A DNA stretch of 64,000 nucleotides from NCBI GenBank assembly GCA_027489965.1, contig JAIXZA010000006.1, positions 53,313 through 117,312 of the forward strand, read 5' to 3'. This document shows, piece after piece, positions 29,297 to 38,300 of the stretch (positions are counted from its first letter, which is position 1; every line of letters starts with the position of its first letter). The position numbers and the translations under genes were made by a program. This DNA comes from Verrucomicrobiaceae bacterium (GTDB lineage: Bacteria; Verrucomicrobiota; Verrucomicrobiia; Verrucomicrobiales; Verrucomicrobiaceae). The notes beneath the pieces are model-generated. The model did no database searches. It was not told where the DNA came from and saw only the letters and a program-made list of their open reading frames with translations.

Positions 29297-30592
29297 ATGA
29301 AAACGAATCCACTCATTCACCACGTGCTGTTAGCCGTGGCATCCACAGGCCTCAGCCTGGCTCAGGCCCCATCAGCACCACCCCGCGGACCGCAACCACC
29401 GAACGGACAACAACAGCCGCCGAACGCGCAACAACTTCAGCGGCCAGCCGTGCGTCCACGCCCATCGCATCGACCTACAGCACCGGTGACACGACCAGCA
29501 CGTCCGAGCGATCCACTCCCAGGACTGTCAGCAGATTTATTGATGGCCTTCTCAGATGGCTTTGAGGAGTTTACCAAGGAAGAAGATGCAGCAGGTGGAC
29601 TGGGGCCGATCTTCAATCAGAGTTCCTGCGTCACCTGCCATCTTCAAGGCGGCACGGGTGGAGCCAGCGATATCACGGTGACTCGCTTTGGCCATGTCGA
29701 AAAGGGTCTCTTTGATTCTCTCGACTCTCTCGGCGGTTCATTGCTGCAAGCCTTATCCATTGACCGAGCCGCACGTGAGTTTGTCCCTAGAGAAGCCAAC
29801 ATTGTCAGCCGCCGGCAGACGACGCCGCTCTTTGGTCTAGGCCTTGTGGAAGCCATCCCCGAAGCCACCATCCTGGCTGGTGTGCGCAGTGGTAAGCCGG
29901 ATGGTGTCAAAGGTAAGGCTCATTTAGTGACAGATGTCGTCTCAGGCCAGCAGATGCTGGGACGCTTTGGCTGGAAAGCCCAGCAAGCGACACTGCTGGC
30001 CTTTTCTGCGGATGCTTATGTGAATGAAATGGGCGTGACCAATCGCTTCTTCCCGACTGAAAATGCCCCAAACGGCAAAGCGGATGTCTTGGCAGCCTAT
30101 GACAATATCGCAGACCCCGAGGACAGCATTGATCCAGAAACAGGGAAAGCTGACATCGATCACTCGGCTGACTTCATGCGCTTCCTGGCGCCCCTGAGGC
30201 CGCTACCTTTGTCAGCCTCAGCAACGGCAGGCAAGACCGTCTTCCATTCCACTGGATGCGCCGTTTGTCACACGCCACGCATGTTTACAGGCACGAATGA
30301 CATCCCTGCCCTGAACCAAAAAGCCGTGGATCTCTATTCAGATCTTCTGCTCCATGATATGGGCATCTTAGGAGATGGTATCGTCCAGGGAGATGCTGGT
30401 GGGCGCGAGTTCAGAACCGCTCCACTATGGGGTGCCCGAGTCAGTGCACCTTATCTGCATGATGGTCGCGCTCCAACACTGGAAGCCGCCATCCGCGCCC
30501 ACGATGGCGAAGGTGCTGCTTCAAAAATCCGCTACACCAAACTGAGCGTCCAACAACGCCAGCAACTACTGGATTTCATCAACACGCTGTAA
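29297..30592 (+). CDS. Di-heme oxidoreductase (DUF1111 / thiol oxidoreductase-like)
   Basis: SSCVTCHLQGG and TGCAVCHTPRMF heme motifs; FGLGLVEAIPEATIL; RTAPLWGARVSAPYLHDGRAPTLEAAI; signal peptide and Pro/Gln-rich linker. Confidence 0.85.
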   Translation: MKTNPLIHHVLLAVASTGLSLAQAPSAPPRGPQPPNGQQQPPNAQQLQRPAVRPRPSHRPTAPVTRPARPSDPLPGLSADLLMAFSDGFEEFTKEEDAAGGLGPIFNQSSCVTCHLQGGTGGASDITVTRFGHVEKGLFDSLDSLGGSLLQALSIDRAAREFVPREANIVSRRQTTPLFGLGLVEAIPEATILAGVRSGKPDGVKGKAHLVTDVVSGQQMLGRFGWKAQQATLLAFSADAYVNEMGVTNRFFPTENAPNGKADVLAAYDNIADPEDSIDPETGKADIDHSADFMRFLAPLRPLPLSASATAGKTVFHSTGCAVCHTPRMFTGTNDIPALNQKAVDLYSDLLLHDMGILGDGIVQGDAGGREFRTAPLWGARVSAPYLHDGRAPTLEAAIRAHDGEGAASKIRYTKLSVQQRQQLLDFINTL

Positions 30593-30610
30593 GCCAGCGA
30601 GTGAAAGATC

Positions 30611-30643
30611 AAGCACCGCCAATGACACTGGCGGTGCTTTTTT
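30611..30643 (+). terminator. Rho-independent terminator
   Basis: AAGCACCGCCA-atgacac-TGGCGGTGCTT followed by TTTTATT. Confidence 0.85.
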
Positions 30644-31325
30644 ATTGCCTCAGAGGCAGTGGATCGGTGTTTAGATAGACGGTCGGATCAGGTAAACCCG
30701 CCTCGATAAAGGCCTCACGCCGCTCCACACAGGTGCCACAGTTACCGCAGTGGATCTCGCCACCCTTGTAGCAGCTCCAAGTCTGAGCGAAGTCCAGACC
30801 GAGATCGTAACCAAGCCTGGCGATGCCTATTTTATCCATGGCAATGAAGGGACGCAGCAACTCGATACGTGCATAGGTACCCTCACGCATGGAGTCAGCA
30901 ATGGCCTGCATGAAGGGCTCTCGGCAATCGGGATAGATGGCATGATCCCCGGAGTGAGCGGCAATGACCAGAGCCTCTGCCCCGCGCGATTCAGCAATGC
31001 CGCAGGCGATGGCAAGCATGATGCCATTCCGGAAAGGCACGACGGTGCGTTTCATGTTTTCATCGGCGTAATGACCTTCAGGAATGTCCCCTCCGCTTTT
31101 CAGCAAGTCTGAGGCGAACAGCTCATTCACAAAGGGAAGCGCAACAATGTCATGACGAATACCGCATTGCTGAGCATGCCACTGAGCAAAGGCGATCTCC
31201 TTGTGGTTATGCTTAGCCCCATAGTCAAAACTGACGGCACCGACGACTTCATGCTCCTTTTTGGCCCAATACAAGGCAGCCGAGGAGTCCATGCCGCCAC
31301 TAAGCAAGATGAGCGCCTTTGCCAT
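30642..31325 (-). CDS. queC: 7-cyano-7-deazaguanine synthase
   Basis: ALILLSGGMDSSAALYWA PP-loop; C-terminal Zn ligands SCYKGGEIHCGNCGTCVERREAF. Confidence 0.95.
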   Translation of the reverse strand: MAKALILLSGGMDSSAALYWAKKEHEVVGAVSFDYGAKHNHKEIAFAQWHAQQCGIRHDIVALPFVNELFASDLLKSGGDIPEGHYADENMKRTVVPFRNGIMLAIACGIAESRGAEALVIAAHSGDHAIYPDCREPFMQAIADSMREGTYARIELLRPFIAMDKIGIARLGYDLGLDFAQTWSCYKGGEIHCGNCGTCVERREAFIEAGLPDPTVYLNTDPLPLRQ

Positions 31326-31331
31326 AAAAAA

Positions 31332-31796
31332 TTAATGCTGAGAGCTCAGGGATGATGCAGGCCACTCCAGAGGCACATCACGATTCGGGTGCCTAGCCTC
31401 ACAGGTGAGCTGAATGCCCCCACGAGGAACAAAACGACCACGCACGATGGCTTGTTTGGGTGCACAGGCTTTCACGAGATCATCGAGGATACGATTGACG
31501 ATGGCTTCATTAAACGAGGCATGATTGCGATAGCTGGCCAGATAGAACTTTAGCGACTTGGTCTCCACACAGCGCTCGTCTGGAATGTAAAGAATCTCGA
31601 CATGAGCGGCATCGGGCTGCCCGGTCACTGGGCAGAGTGAACTAAAATCTGGAGCGCTCAGGTGAATGCTGTAGTTACGGGCCAGGGTGCGGTTTGGAAA
31701 AGTCTCCAGCGCTGCTTCATCTGGTGAGGCAGGAAGACGGTGCTCGGAGCGCCCGAGGAGGGAGAGATCGGCAGATTGAGAATCAGACATGCCCAT
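31332..31796 (-). CDS. queF: NADPH-dependent 7-cyano-7-deazaguanine reductase
   Basis: FSSLCPVTGQPDAAHVEILYIPDERCVETKSLKFYLASYRNHASFNEAIVNRILDDL. Confidence 0.95.
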   Translation of the reverse strand: MGMSDSQSADLSLLGRSEHRLPASPDEAALETFPNRTLARNYSIHLSAPDFSSLCPVTGQPDAAHVEILYIPDERCVETKSLKFYLASYRNHASFNEAIVNRILDDLVKACAPKQAIVRGRFVPRGGIQLTCEARHPNRDVPLEWPASSLSSQH

Positions 31797-31894
31797 CAGT
31801 ATGCGCGCAGACGGTCAGGCCGCAACCCTGTGAGTGCTTTCACAGAGATTGCATTTTCTCTCAAACTAAGGCAGATCTCTGCACCTTCATTTCC

Positions 31895-33694
31895 ATGACC
31901 ACGCAACCACAGCCTAATGCCAGTCGTCCAATCTTCCGATTGGCCTTCTACGCAGTCGCCATTGGACTGGCTTTGGTGCATGTGTTCATCACTTTTCGAG
32001 GCATCAATAGTGCTGCCGGCATGGAACAGGCCCAAGTAGCCCGTGAGATCGCACGTGGACATGGGCTGCAAACCAAGATTGTCCGTCCGTATGCTCTGGC
32101 CCGTTTTAATGCCTCTCTCAAAGAGGTGGTGCCTGGTCAAATGCCAGAAATCACCACATCTCCACTGCAACCACTTCTCTGGGCACCTGTCTTCAAAACA
32201 TTGGAGCGCCACTTCCCTTTCGAGCCGACGAAAAATGGCGGCATTTATCTGATGGATCGTGCGATTGCTTGCATGGGAGTCACCTACTTTCTTTTGACTC
32301 TGCTATGGACGCACGGAGCCGCGCGACGACTTTTCGATGACTCGGTAGCGGCTGTCGCTGTCGCTGCTTTAATTCTCTGCGAGCCACTCTGGAAGCTCTC
32401 TGTCAGTGGCAGTCCCGTGGCGCTCATGCTGCCATTGTTCGCACTAACAATGCGAGTTTATGCGGCGGCCCAAATTCGCATCCAAGAAGGACTCAGCGCG
32501 ACACTGCAAATGATCGCCATTGGCGTGCTAGCGTCCCTACTGCTAGTCACACACTGGATGGCCGTTTGGATAGTGGTCGGATTGGTGCTTGCTGTGGCTC
32601 AAGGCTTTCCTGGTCATCGAAGGAGCGCGCTTTGGGTCGTGGGCCTACCTTTTTTGACCCTGATTGTCTGGTGTCTTTGGATAGCCCAACAATCAGGCGA
32701 TGTGCTAGGGGGAGCCAAGACCCTCTTCCAGGCGCACCTGCTGACCCAAGAACCCAATATCTTGCAGCGTGAATTTTCCATCGTGACCCAACCTGTTTTT
32801 GTGGATGATTTGTTGCGCAAGGCGGCCTGGAATCTGACGAATCAATTGACCGAACTCTATGCGTATCTTGGACATTCGGTGCCTGCTTTAGCCTTCTTTA
32901 TTGCTTTAATGCATCGATTTCGCCGTCCAGAAGTGATCAGAACCTTACAAGGCCTTGGACTGATGTTTCTTTCCACCGCGGTCGGCATGGGTTTCCTCGG
33001 TCTGCCAGAAAAAAGCCAAGATGACAACGCGCTTTACATCGTGCTCGTACCTGCGATGGCCATTGGCGGCAGCGCCATGCTGGCGGTGCTCTGGGCACGA
33101 CTTCAAATTTCCGCAGGGTTCTTCTGGCAGCGCTTTGGCTTTGCAGTGATAGCTCTGGCGATCTCAGCCATCCCAATGATGGCCACCCTGCCCGGTGATC
33201 TAAAGATAGGACTGACCATGCGGAACCGGATCTATCCACACTGGCCACCTTACGTCCCCAGTCAGGTCCCAGTGCTCGCGAGATTGATCGAACCGAATGA
33301 AATCATTTTTACCGATGCTCCGTGGTTTCTCTCCTGGTATGCGGACATCCCCTGCGCATGGATGCCAGTGAAACGCGCTGATTTTGCAATCATGCAGGAT
33401 CAGTTCAAAAAACAGAAAATCATGGTGGCAGGATTTGTCGTCACGCCGATAAGCGCCAAACTGAATTATCTCCAGGAGGCTTTCACCGGGCCCTACAGCG
33501 AGTGGCCTGATCTCATTTTCAGGGGGCCTTTGCTAGCCTTTGATAAAGACTTCCAGCCCTATCCCGAATTCCCTTACAAAATGGCGATGCCGCTCATGGC
33601 AACTTCCATTGGAGCTAAGGAGAACCTTAGCTATCAAATGACGTTCTACAGCGATCGGGTGCGCAATCCAAAAGAAAAGGCTCCAGCTCAATAG
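31895..33694 (+). CDS. Multi-pass membrane protein, GT39/ArnT-like glycosyltransferase candidate
   Basis: N-terminal TM, GMEQAQVAREIARGHGLQTK, many TM segments; start taken at MTTQPQPNAS. Confidence 0.65.
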   Translation: MTTQPQPNASRPIFRLAFYAVAIGLALVHVFITFRGINSAAGMEQAQVAREIARGHGLQTKIVRPYALARFNASLKEVVPGQMPEITTSPLQPLLWAPVFKTLERHFPFEPTKNGGIYLMDRAIACMGVTYFLLTLLWTHGAARRLFDDSVAAVAVAALILCEPLWKLSVSGSPVALMLPLFALTMRVYAAAQIRIQEGLSATLQMIAIGVLASLLLVTHWMAVWIVVGLVLAVAQGFPGHRRSALWVVGLPFLTLIVWCLWIAQQSGDVLGGAKTLFQAHLLTQEPNILQREFSIVTQPVFVDDLLRKAAWNLTNQLTELYAYLGHSVPALAFFIALMHRFRRPEVIRTLQGLGLMFLSTAVGMGFLGLPEKSQDDNALYIVLVPAMAIGGSAMLAVLWARLQISAGFFWQRFGFAVIALAISAIPMMATLPGDLKIGLTMRNRIYPHWPPYVPSQVPVLARLIEPNEIIFTDAPWFLSWYADIPCAWMPVKRADFAIMQDQFKKQKIMVAGFVVTPISAKLNYLQEAFTGPYSEWPDLIFRGPLLAFDKDFQPYPEFPYKMAMPLMATSIGAKENLSYQMTFYSDRVRNPKEKAPAQ

Positions 33695-34581
33695 TCGCGA
33701 GCTAATAAATAGTCCGCTAATTCCCTCAAACGCTCACCTTGGGCACCAAAAACAGAGAGGGCATCATGAGCGACTTGAGTCAGCCGGTGAGCCTCATCAC
33801 GAGAAGCCTGCAAGCCAATGAGCGCCGGGTAAGTGGATTTTTCAGAAGCTAGATCTTTGCCTGCACTCTTCCCTAACTTTTCACTCGTCTGTGTCACATC
33901 AAGAATGTCATCAATGATCTGAAACGCCAAGCCCGTAGCCATGCCAAAATCACGCAAAGCCGTCATCTGTTCAGCCGTAGCATTTGCACTCATACCACCA
34001 AGCTTTAAACTCGTCGTGAGCAAAGCGGCTGTCTTGTTTTCATGAATGAAGCGTAAAGCCTCCAATGGAAGTTTTTTGCCTTCTCCCTCAAGATCGGCAA
34101 CTTGACCACCGACAAGGTGCAAACTACCCGCCGTCAGTGCCAACTCATGAACCAAATCTCCAGCATGATAGCGAGTAGTGATGGGTGTCTTCACCACCAT
34201 TTCAAAAGCCAAAGCTTGCAAAGAATCTCCGGCTAGCACCGCAATACCGTCACCAAACACCTTATGGCACGTGGGCACGCCACGTCGGAAATCATCATTA
34301 TCCATGCTTGGCAGGTCATCATGAATTAAAGAATAAGTATGCAGACACTCCACCGCGCAGGCCGCCGCCGCTGCTCCCTCCATGCTGCCTCCGCAGGCTT
34401 CAGCAGCCGCCAGGCATAAAATGGGTCGAAGCCTTTTACCACCCGCAAAAACGCTGTGCCTCATTGCTTTATGAATGGTAACAGGCGCCGTCTCGACAGA
34501 TGGAATAAGCCGATCCAGCCAAGAGTCCACGTATTGGCAGCGTTCGGTGAGGTAGGATTTCAGGTCAGACATGTCGTCCAT
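33688..34581 (-). CDS. Polyprenyl synthetase (farnesyl/geranylgeranyl diphosphate synthase type)
   Basis: GGKRLRPILCLAAAEA, LIHDDLPSMDNDDFRRGVPTCHKVFGDGIAVLAGDSLQALAFE, FQIIDDILDVTQTSEKLGKSAGKDLASEKSTYPALIG. Confidence 0.93.
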   Translation of the reverse strand: MDDMSDLKSYLTERCQYVDSWLDRLIPSVETAPVTIHKAMRHSVFAGGKRLRPILCLAAAEACGGSMEGAAAAACAVECLHTYSLIHDDLPSMDNDDFRRGVPTCHKVFGDGIAVLAGDSLQALAFEMVVKTPITTRYHAGDLVHELALTAGSLHLVGGQVADLEGEGKKLPLEALRFIHENKTAALLTTSLKLGGMSANATAEQMTALRDFGMATGLAFQIIDDILDVTQTSEKLGKSAGKDLASEKSTYPALIGLQASRDEAHRLTQVAHDALSVFGAQGERLRELADYLLARDY

Positions 34582-34668
34582 TAATGGCGAAGGCAATGCA
34601 TGACTGCAAGAATTTCAATCATCGGCTAAAGCGGCAAAACTAGAAATCGAGAAACGGAACGCTTCTCG

Positions 34669-34733
34669 AAGGTGAAGGCCGCGCATTGCTGCACGGCCTT
34701 CATTTGGTAGCGGGGACAGGATTTGAACCTGTG
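34669..34733 (-). repeat. Direct repeat copy B (tRNA 3' end + terminator hairpin)
   Basis: 65 bp matching 35023..35087 with one difference (C at 34682 vs T at 35036). Confidence 0.9.
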
Positions 34734-34765
34734 GTCCCGCACGCGGGATTATGAGCCTGACGAGC
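34705..34765 (-). pseudogene. Partial initiator tRNA-Met remnant
   Basis: tggtagcggggacaggatttgaacctgtg and ttatgagcctgacgagc match the tRNA at 35059..35135; the segment between is replaced by gTCCCGCACGCGGGA. Confidence 0.8.
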
Positions 34766-35015
34766 GTGAGCTTCGCGGTATACCGATGTGACGATAAAAG
34801 CCATCGCCACCTTTTTGAGCTTTGAGAAAATTCTCCAACTGTCGAGCTTCCTTCAGATTCATCTGGGCACTCGTCCAAACCAGATGCCAGGGGCCTCGAT
34901 GGCGCGTCCAAGTGGATATCCCTGTGTTGTGGTCGGTTAATCGCTTTTCGATATCCTCCGAAAGCCCAATGTAGAACCTATCTTGTTCATTTTTGATTAC
35001 ATAGACCTGATACAT
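34749..35015 (-). CDS. Single-domain GIY-YIG endonuclease
   Basis: MYQVYVIKNEQDRFYIGLSEDIEKRLTDHNTG...WTRHRGPWHLVW...LKEARQLENFLKAQKGGDGFYRHIGIP; stop codon falls in the tRNA remnant. Confidence 0.85.
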   Translation of the reverse strand: MYQVYVIKNEQDRFYIGLSEDIEKRLTDHNTGISTWTRHRGPWHLVWTSAQMNLKEARQLENFLKAQKGGDGFYRHIGIPRSSRSSGS

Positions 35016-35022
35016 TGCAGGA

Positions 35023-35135
<113 letters not shown>

Positions 35136-35343
35136 GTCTGTTTGAGCTCGTAAGGTGGGACATGATGACAGAATGGCAACCTCTTTCTCTGATTCGTTTC
35201 AATGTCCGTTGGAAAGAACTGCGATTAGACAATGAGCGGCCCCCTTCGCTCATCTTCATTGTCTTATAGGACTTAGGTCCAATGGCAGAGTTAGCGCTGG
35301 GAAGGAATATTATTTTAGCAACACAAATAATAGACAATTCTGC

Positions 35344-38300
35344 ATGAAATCCTCCACAGCCCTCCTCACCCTCTTTGCATCGCTGCTTGCGGTCTCATCA
35401 CTGAATGCCGCCATCAATGTCACCATTGGAAACTTCACCTCGAGTTCAGGTGGATCTTTTGTAAATAGAACTTGGACGCCGATAAGCTCTCCCTCACGCA
35501 TCTCAGTGTCTGAGTTAGTGACCCAGCTTCAAAGTGGCAATGTGACCATCTCGACCTCAGGGGCTTTGGCCGAAGAAGGCGATATCGAAATCAGCTCGGC
35601 CATTGATATCAATCCACTACCTGCGGGCTCTTTTCGATCTCTGGTTTTGCAAGCACGCAATGACATCCGAGTGAATGGATCCATTTCTGATAGCAATCCA
35701 GCGACCTCTCAAAATCTGCAGCTTTTTCTCAACGCAGCTCTCACCAACGTTTCTGGTAGCGTCACCCTCTCTGCAAGCTTGGCTGTGGGGGGAAGCAACA
35801 TCACCATGAACTGCAACAATTTCACCAAAAGCCCTTCCATAGCGATCACAACTCTTGGCGGTGATATCGATCTGGCAGCAAGTGGAAGCGTTAACTTTGG
35901 CAGTGGCCCAGTCTCAACAGGCGGTGGAAATTTCCGTGTTTCTGGAGGCACGGCAGGACTCTTTAATTCGACGTTCACCACTTACGGCGGCGGTATCATC
36001 GTCGAAATGACGGAATCGAGTAATGTCGAAGTAGCTAGCGGCGCACTTGATGCATCAGGTGGTAGTGGTGATGGAACCGTTAGTATCAATGGATTTGGTG
36101 GTGGCATTTCCATTGCTTCAGGGGTGGCAGTCAAATCAGGCATTCGTGGCGCTATCAGCCTATCTTCGGGTTCAGCCACCGAAGATGTGATTATCAACGG
36201 AACGATGGATGCAGGATCGGGCGGCGTATCCATCCGCGCGCAAGATACCGTCCAAATCAATGCCGCGATCAATAGTATCGGAGCGGTTGTAGTCAGATCG
36301 GATGTCGACAGCAATGGCGCAGGTAATGTGGTCATCAACGCTCCTATTACCTCCACCGCATCACGCATTGATGCAGCGGGTGCTTTAATTTCGACCAACA
36401 GCGCAGCCATCCTCACAACGACCAATGCAGGAATAAATGGCAGTCTGACTCTTTCAAGTCAGGAAGGCCTAACTTTAGCGGGCAGTCTCCGCGCAGGCGG
36501 GTTGGTCCAGTTGCGGTCTGATAGCAACTCCAATAGCTCTGGAGTCTTTGCAATCACCGCACCTGCAATCTCAAGTGTGGATGGTGAAATTCGTATTCAG
36601 GGTGCCGGAGACATTGGATCTCCCATCAATACAGATGGTGCGGGCATTTCATTTATCACGAATGGCAACATGACGATCCGCAGCAGCGTCACCTCTAAAG
36701 GTGGCCTGATTTCTCTCACGGGCGCAGACACTGGCACGGTGACGCTTGCTGCCACAGCATCCCTGAATTCTGCAAGCACTTCAGGCACAGGCTCCGTGAG
36801 CCTAATGAAAAACAGCGGCAGCCTTGTCACAGTTGCAGGGTCTAGTCTTTTGGCAGGCTCTCTCGGCAGTGTAGAAATCCGCCAATTAGGATCTCCAGGG
36901 CCGCTGGCTATGAACTCTACGATTACTGGTGGATCATTGGGGGTAACGCTTGCCAGTGATTCGGATCTAATCGTGGACGGTCTGGTAAACTCATCTGGCC
37001 CGATCCTACTTCAGGCCAATCTTGACAATGCTAATGGTGGCAACCTGACCATTAGCAAGGCTGTCGCTTCATCGAATGCCATTGTCACTTTAAAAGGAGT
37101 CAATCTTCTACTGTCCCAAACAGTCAGCAGCTCACAGAAAATCATTTTCGAGCCTAGCGGTGAGGCTCTGGTCAATGCGGCAACGAATGGAAACGTCGAA
37201 CTCAAAAGCGGCATCACAAAGCCTGCCACAAATTCACTTGGAAACAGCGGAGGCATCACTCTCCTAGCACCAGCCATCTTAGAATTCCCGACATCTGCTG
37301 AGTCTCTCCGTCCAGTTTCCTTCACACAAAATGCTGGTGCCGAACTCCGCATGAAGCTGAGGTCTAGCAATCCGGCCATCCTGAATCGACTGATTACAGG
37401 AGCCATTCAATTTGGCGGCACCTTGACGATCAGCGCAGAGGCAGGTTCAACTTTAGCTCCGCCATCCAGCTTTAATCTCTTCGATTTCACCAGCATCACA
37501 GGAACGCATGCCACGATTCATTTCCCGCCGTTAGGTCCTACGATTGGGTGGAATCAATCCTTGCTTAGAACGACGGGCGTCTTGAGTCTGTTCTACATTC
37601 CGATCACTTCCGGCGGCACGCCTATCCTCGTTGATTTTCCAACTGGCGGAACACTCAATCAACCCATCAACTCCAATGGCGGAAACATTGCGATTCCAGG
37701 CACTGGCCAGCCATTGATCATCAATAGCGATGTCGTCTCTGGAGGTGGCCAAATCACCGTTACCCAGACTGGCCCCGGTGGGCTGACTTTAGGCGCAGGA
37801 GGCACCCTCAATGCCTCAGGGGGCAACGGTCGCGGCAGCGTCAGTCTAACCAATCAGGATGGTGACGTCACGACTGAACCAGGCTCTCTCATTAAGTCAG
37901 GAACCCTTGGCGGTGTTAACCTCCGCGCTATCGGACCCATGTCAGACATCTTTTCAGGCGGCAGGATTGAAGCCGGAACTCTAGGCACAAGCCTGATCGC
38001 AGGCGGCAATGTCAATGTCACAGGCGAAATCGTCTCGACAGGACCTGTTTACATCGAAGCGGATAAAGATGGCAATGGCAACGGCATGGTCACGATTGGT
38101 GCACCGATTACCAGTGCGCAAAACATCACCATTAAAGGTGCCACGATCAGCATCACGCATCCAGTCACGGCTACAGCGCCTGGAAAAGTCATCATTGATC
38201 CCGCACAGCTAGCCACCATCACTGGTATCATCACGGGCGATGTCGAACTGCGTGGAGGCCTCATCAAAGCTGGCCATGGTACACTTGGTAACAATGGAGG

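Noticed and set aside
31797-31894. Possible preQ1 riboswitch upstream of queF/queC
   Set aside because: Inspected the minus-strand leader; no convincing preQ1 aptamer pattern seen by eye.
34615-34911. 98-aa minus ORF containing RAGPQVQILSPLPNEGR
   Set aside because: This peptide is a translation of the tRNA remnant; it overlaps the GIY-YIG gene in another frame and is not a real protein.
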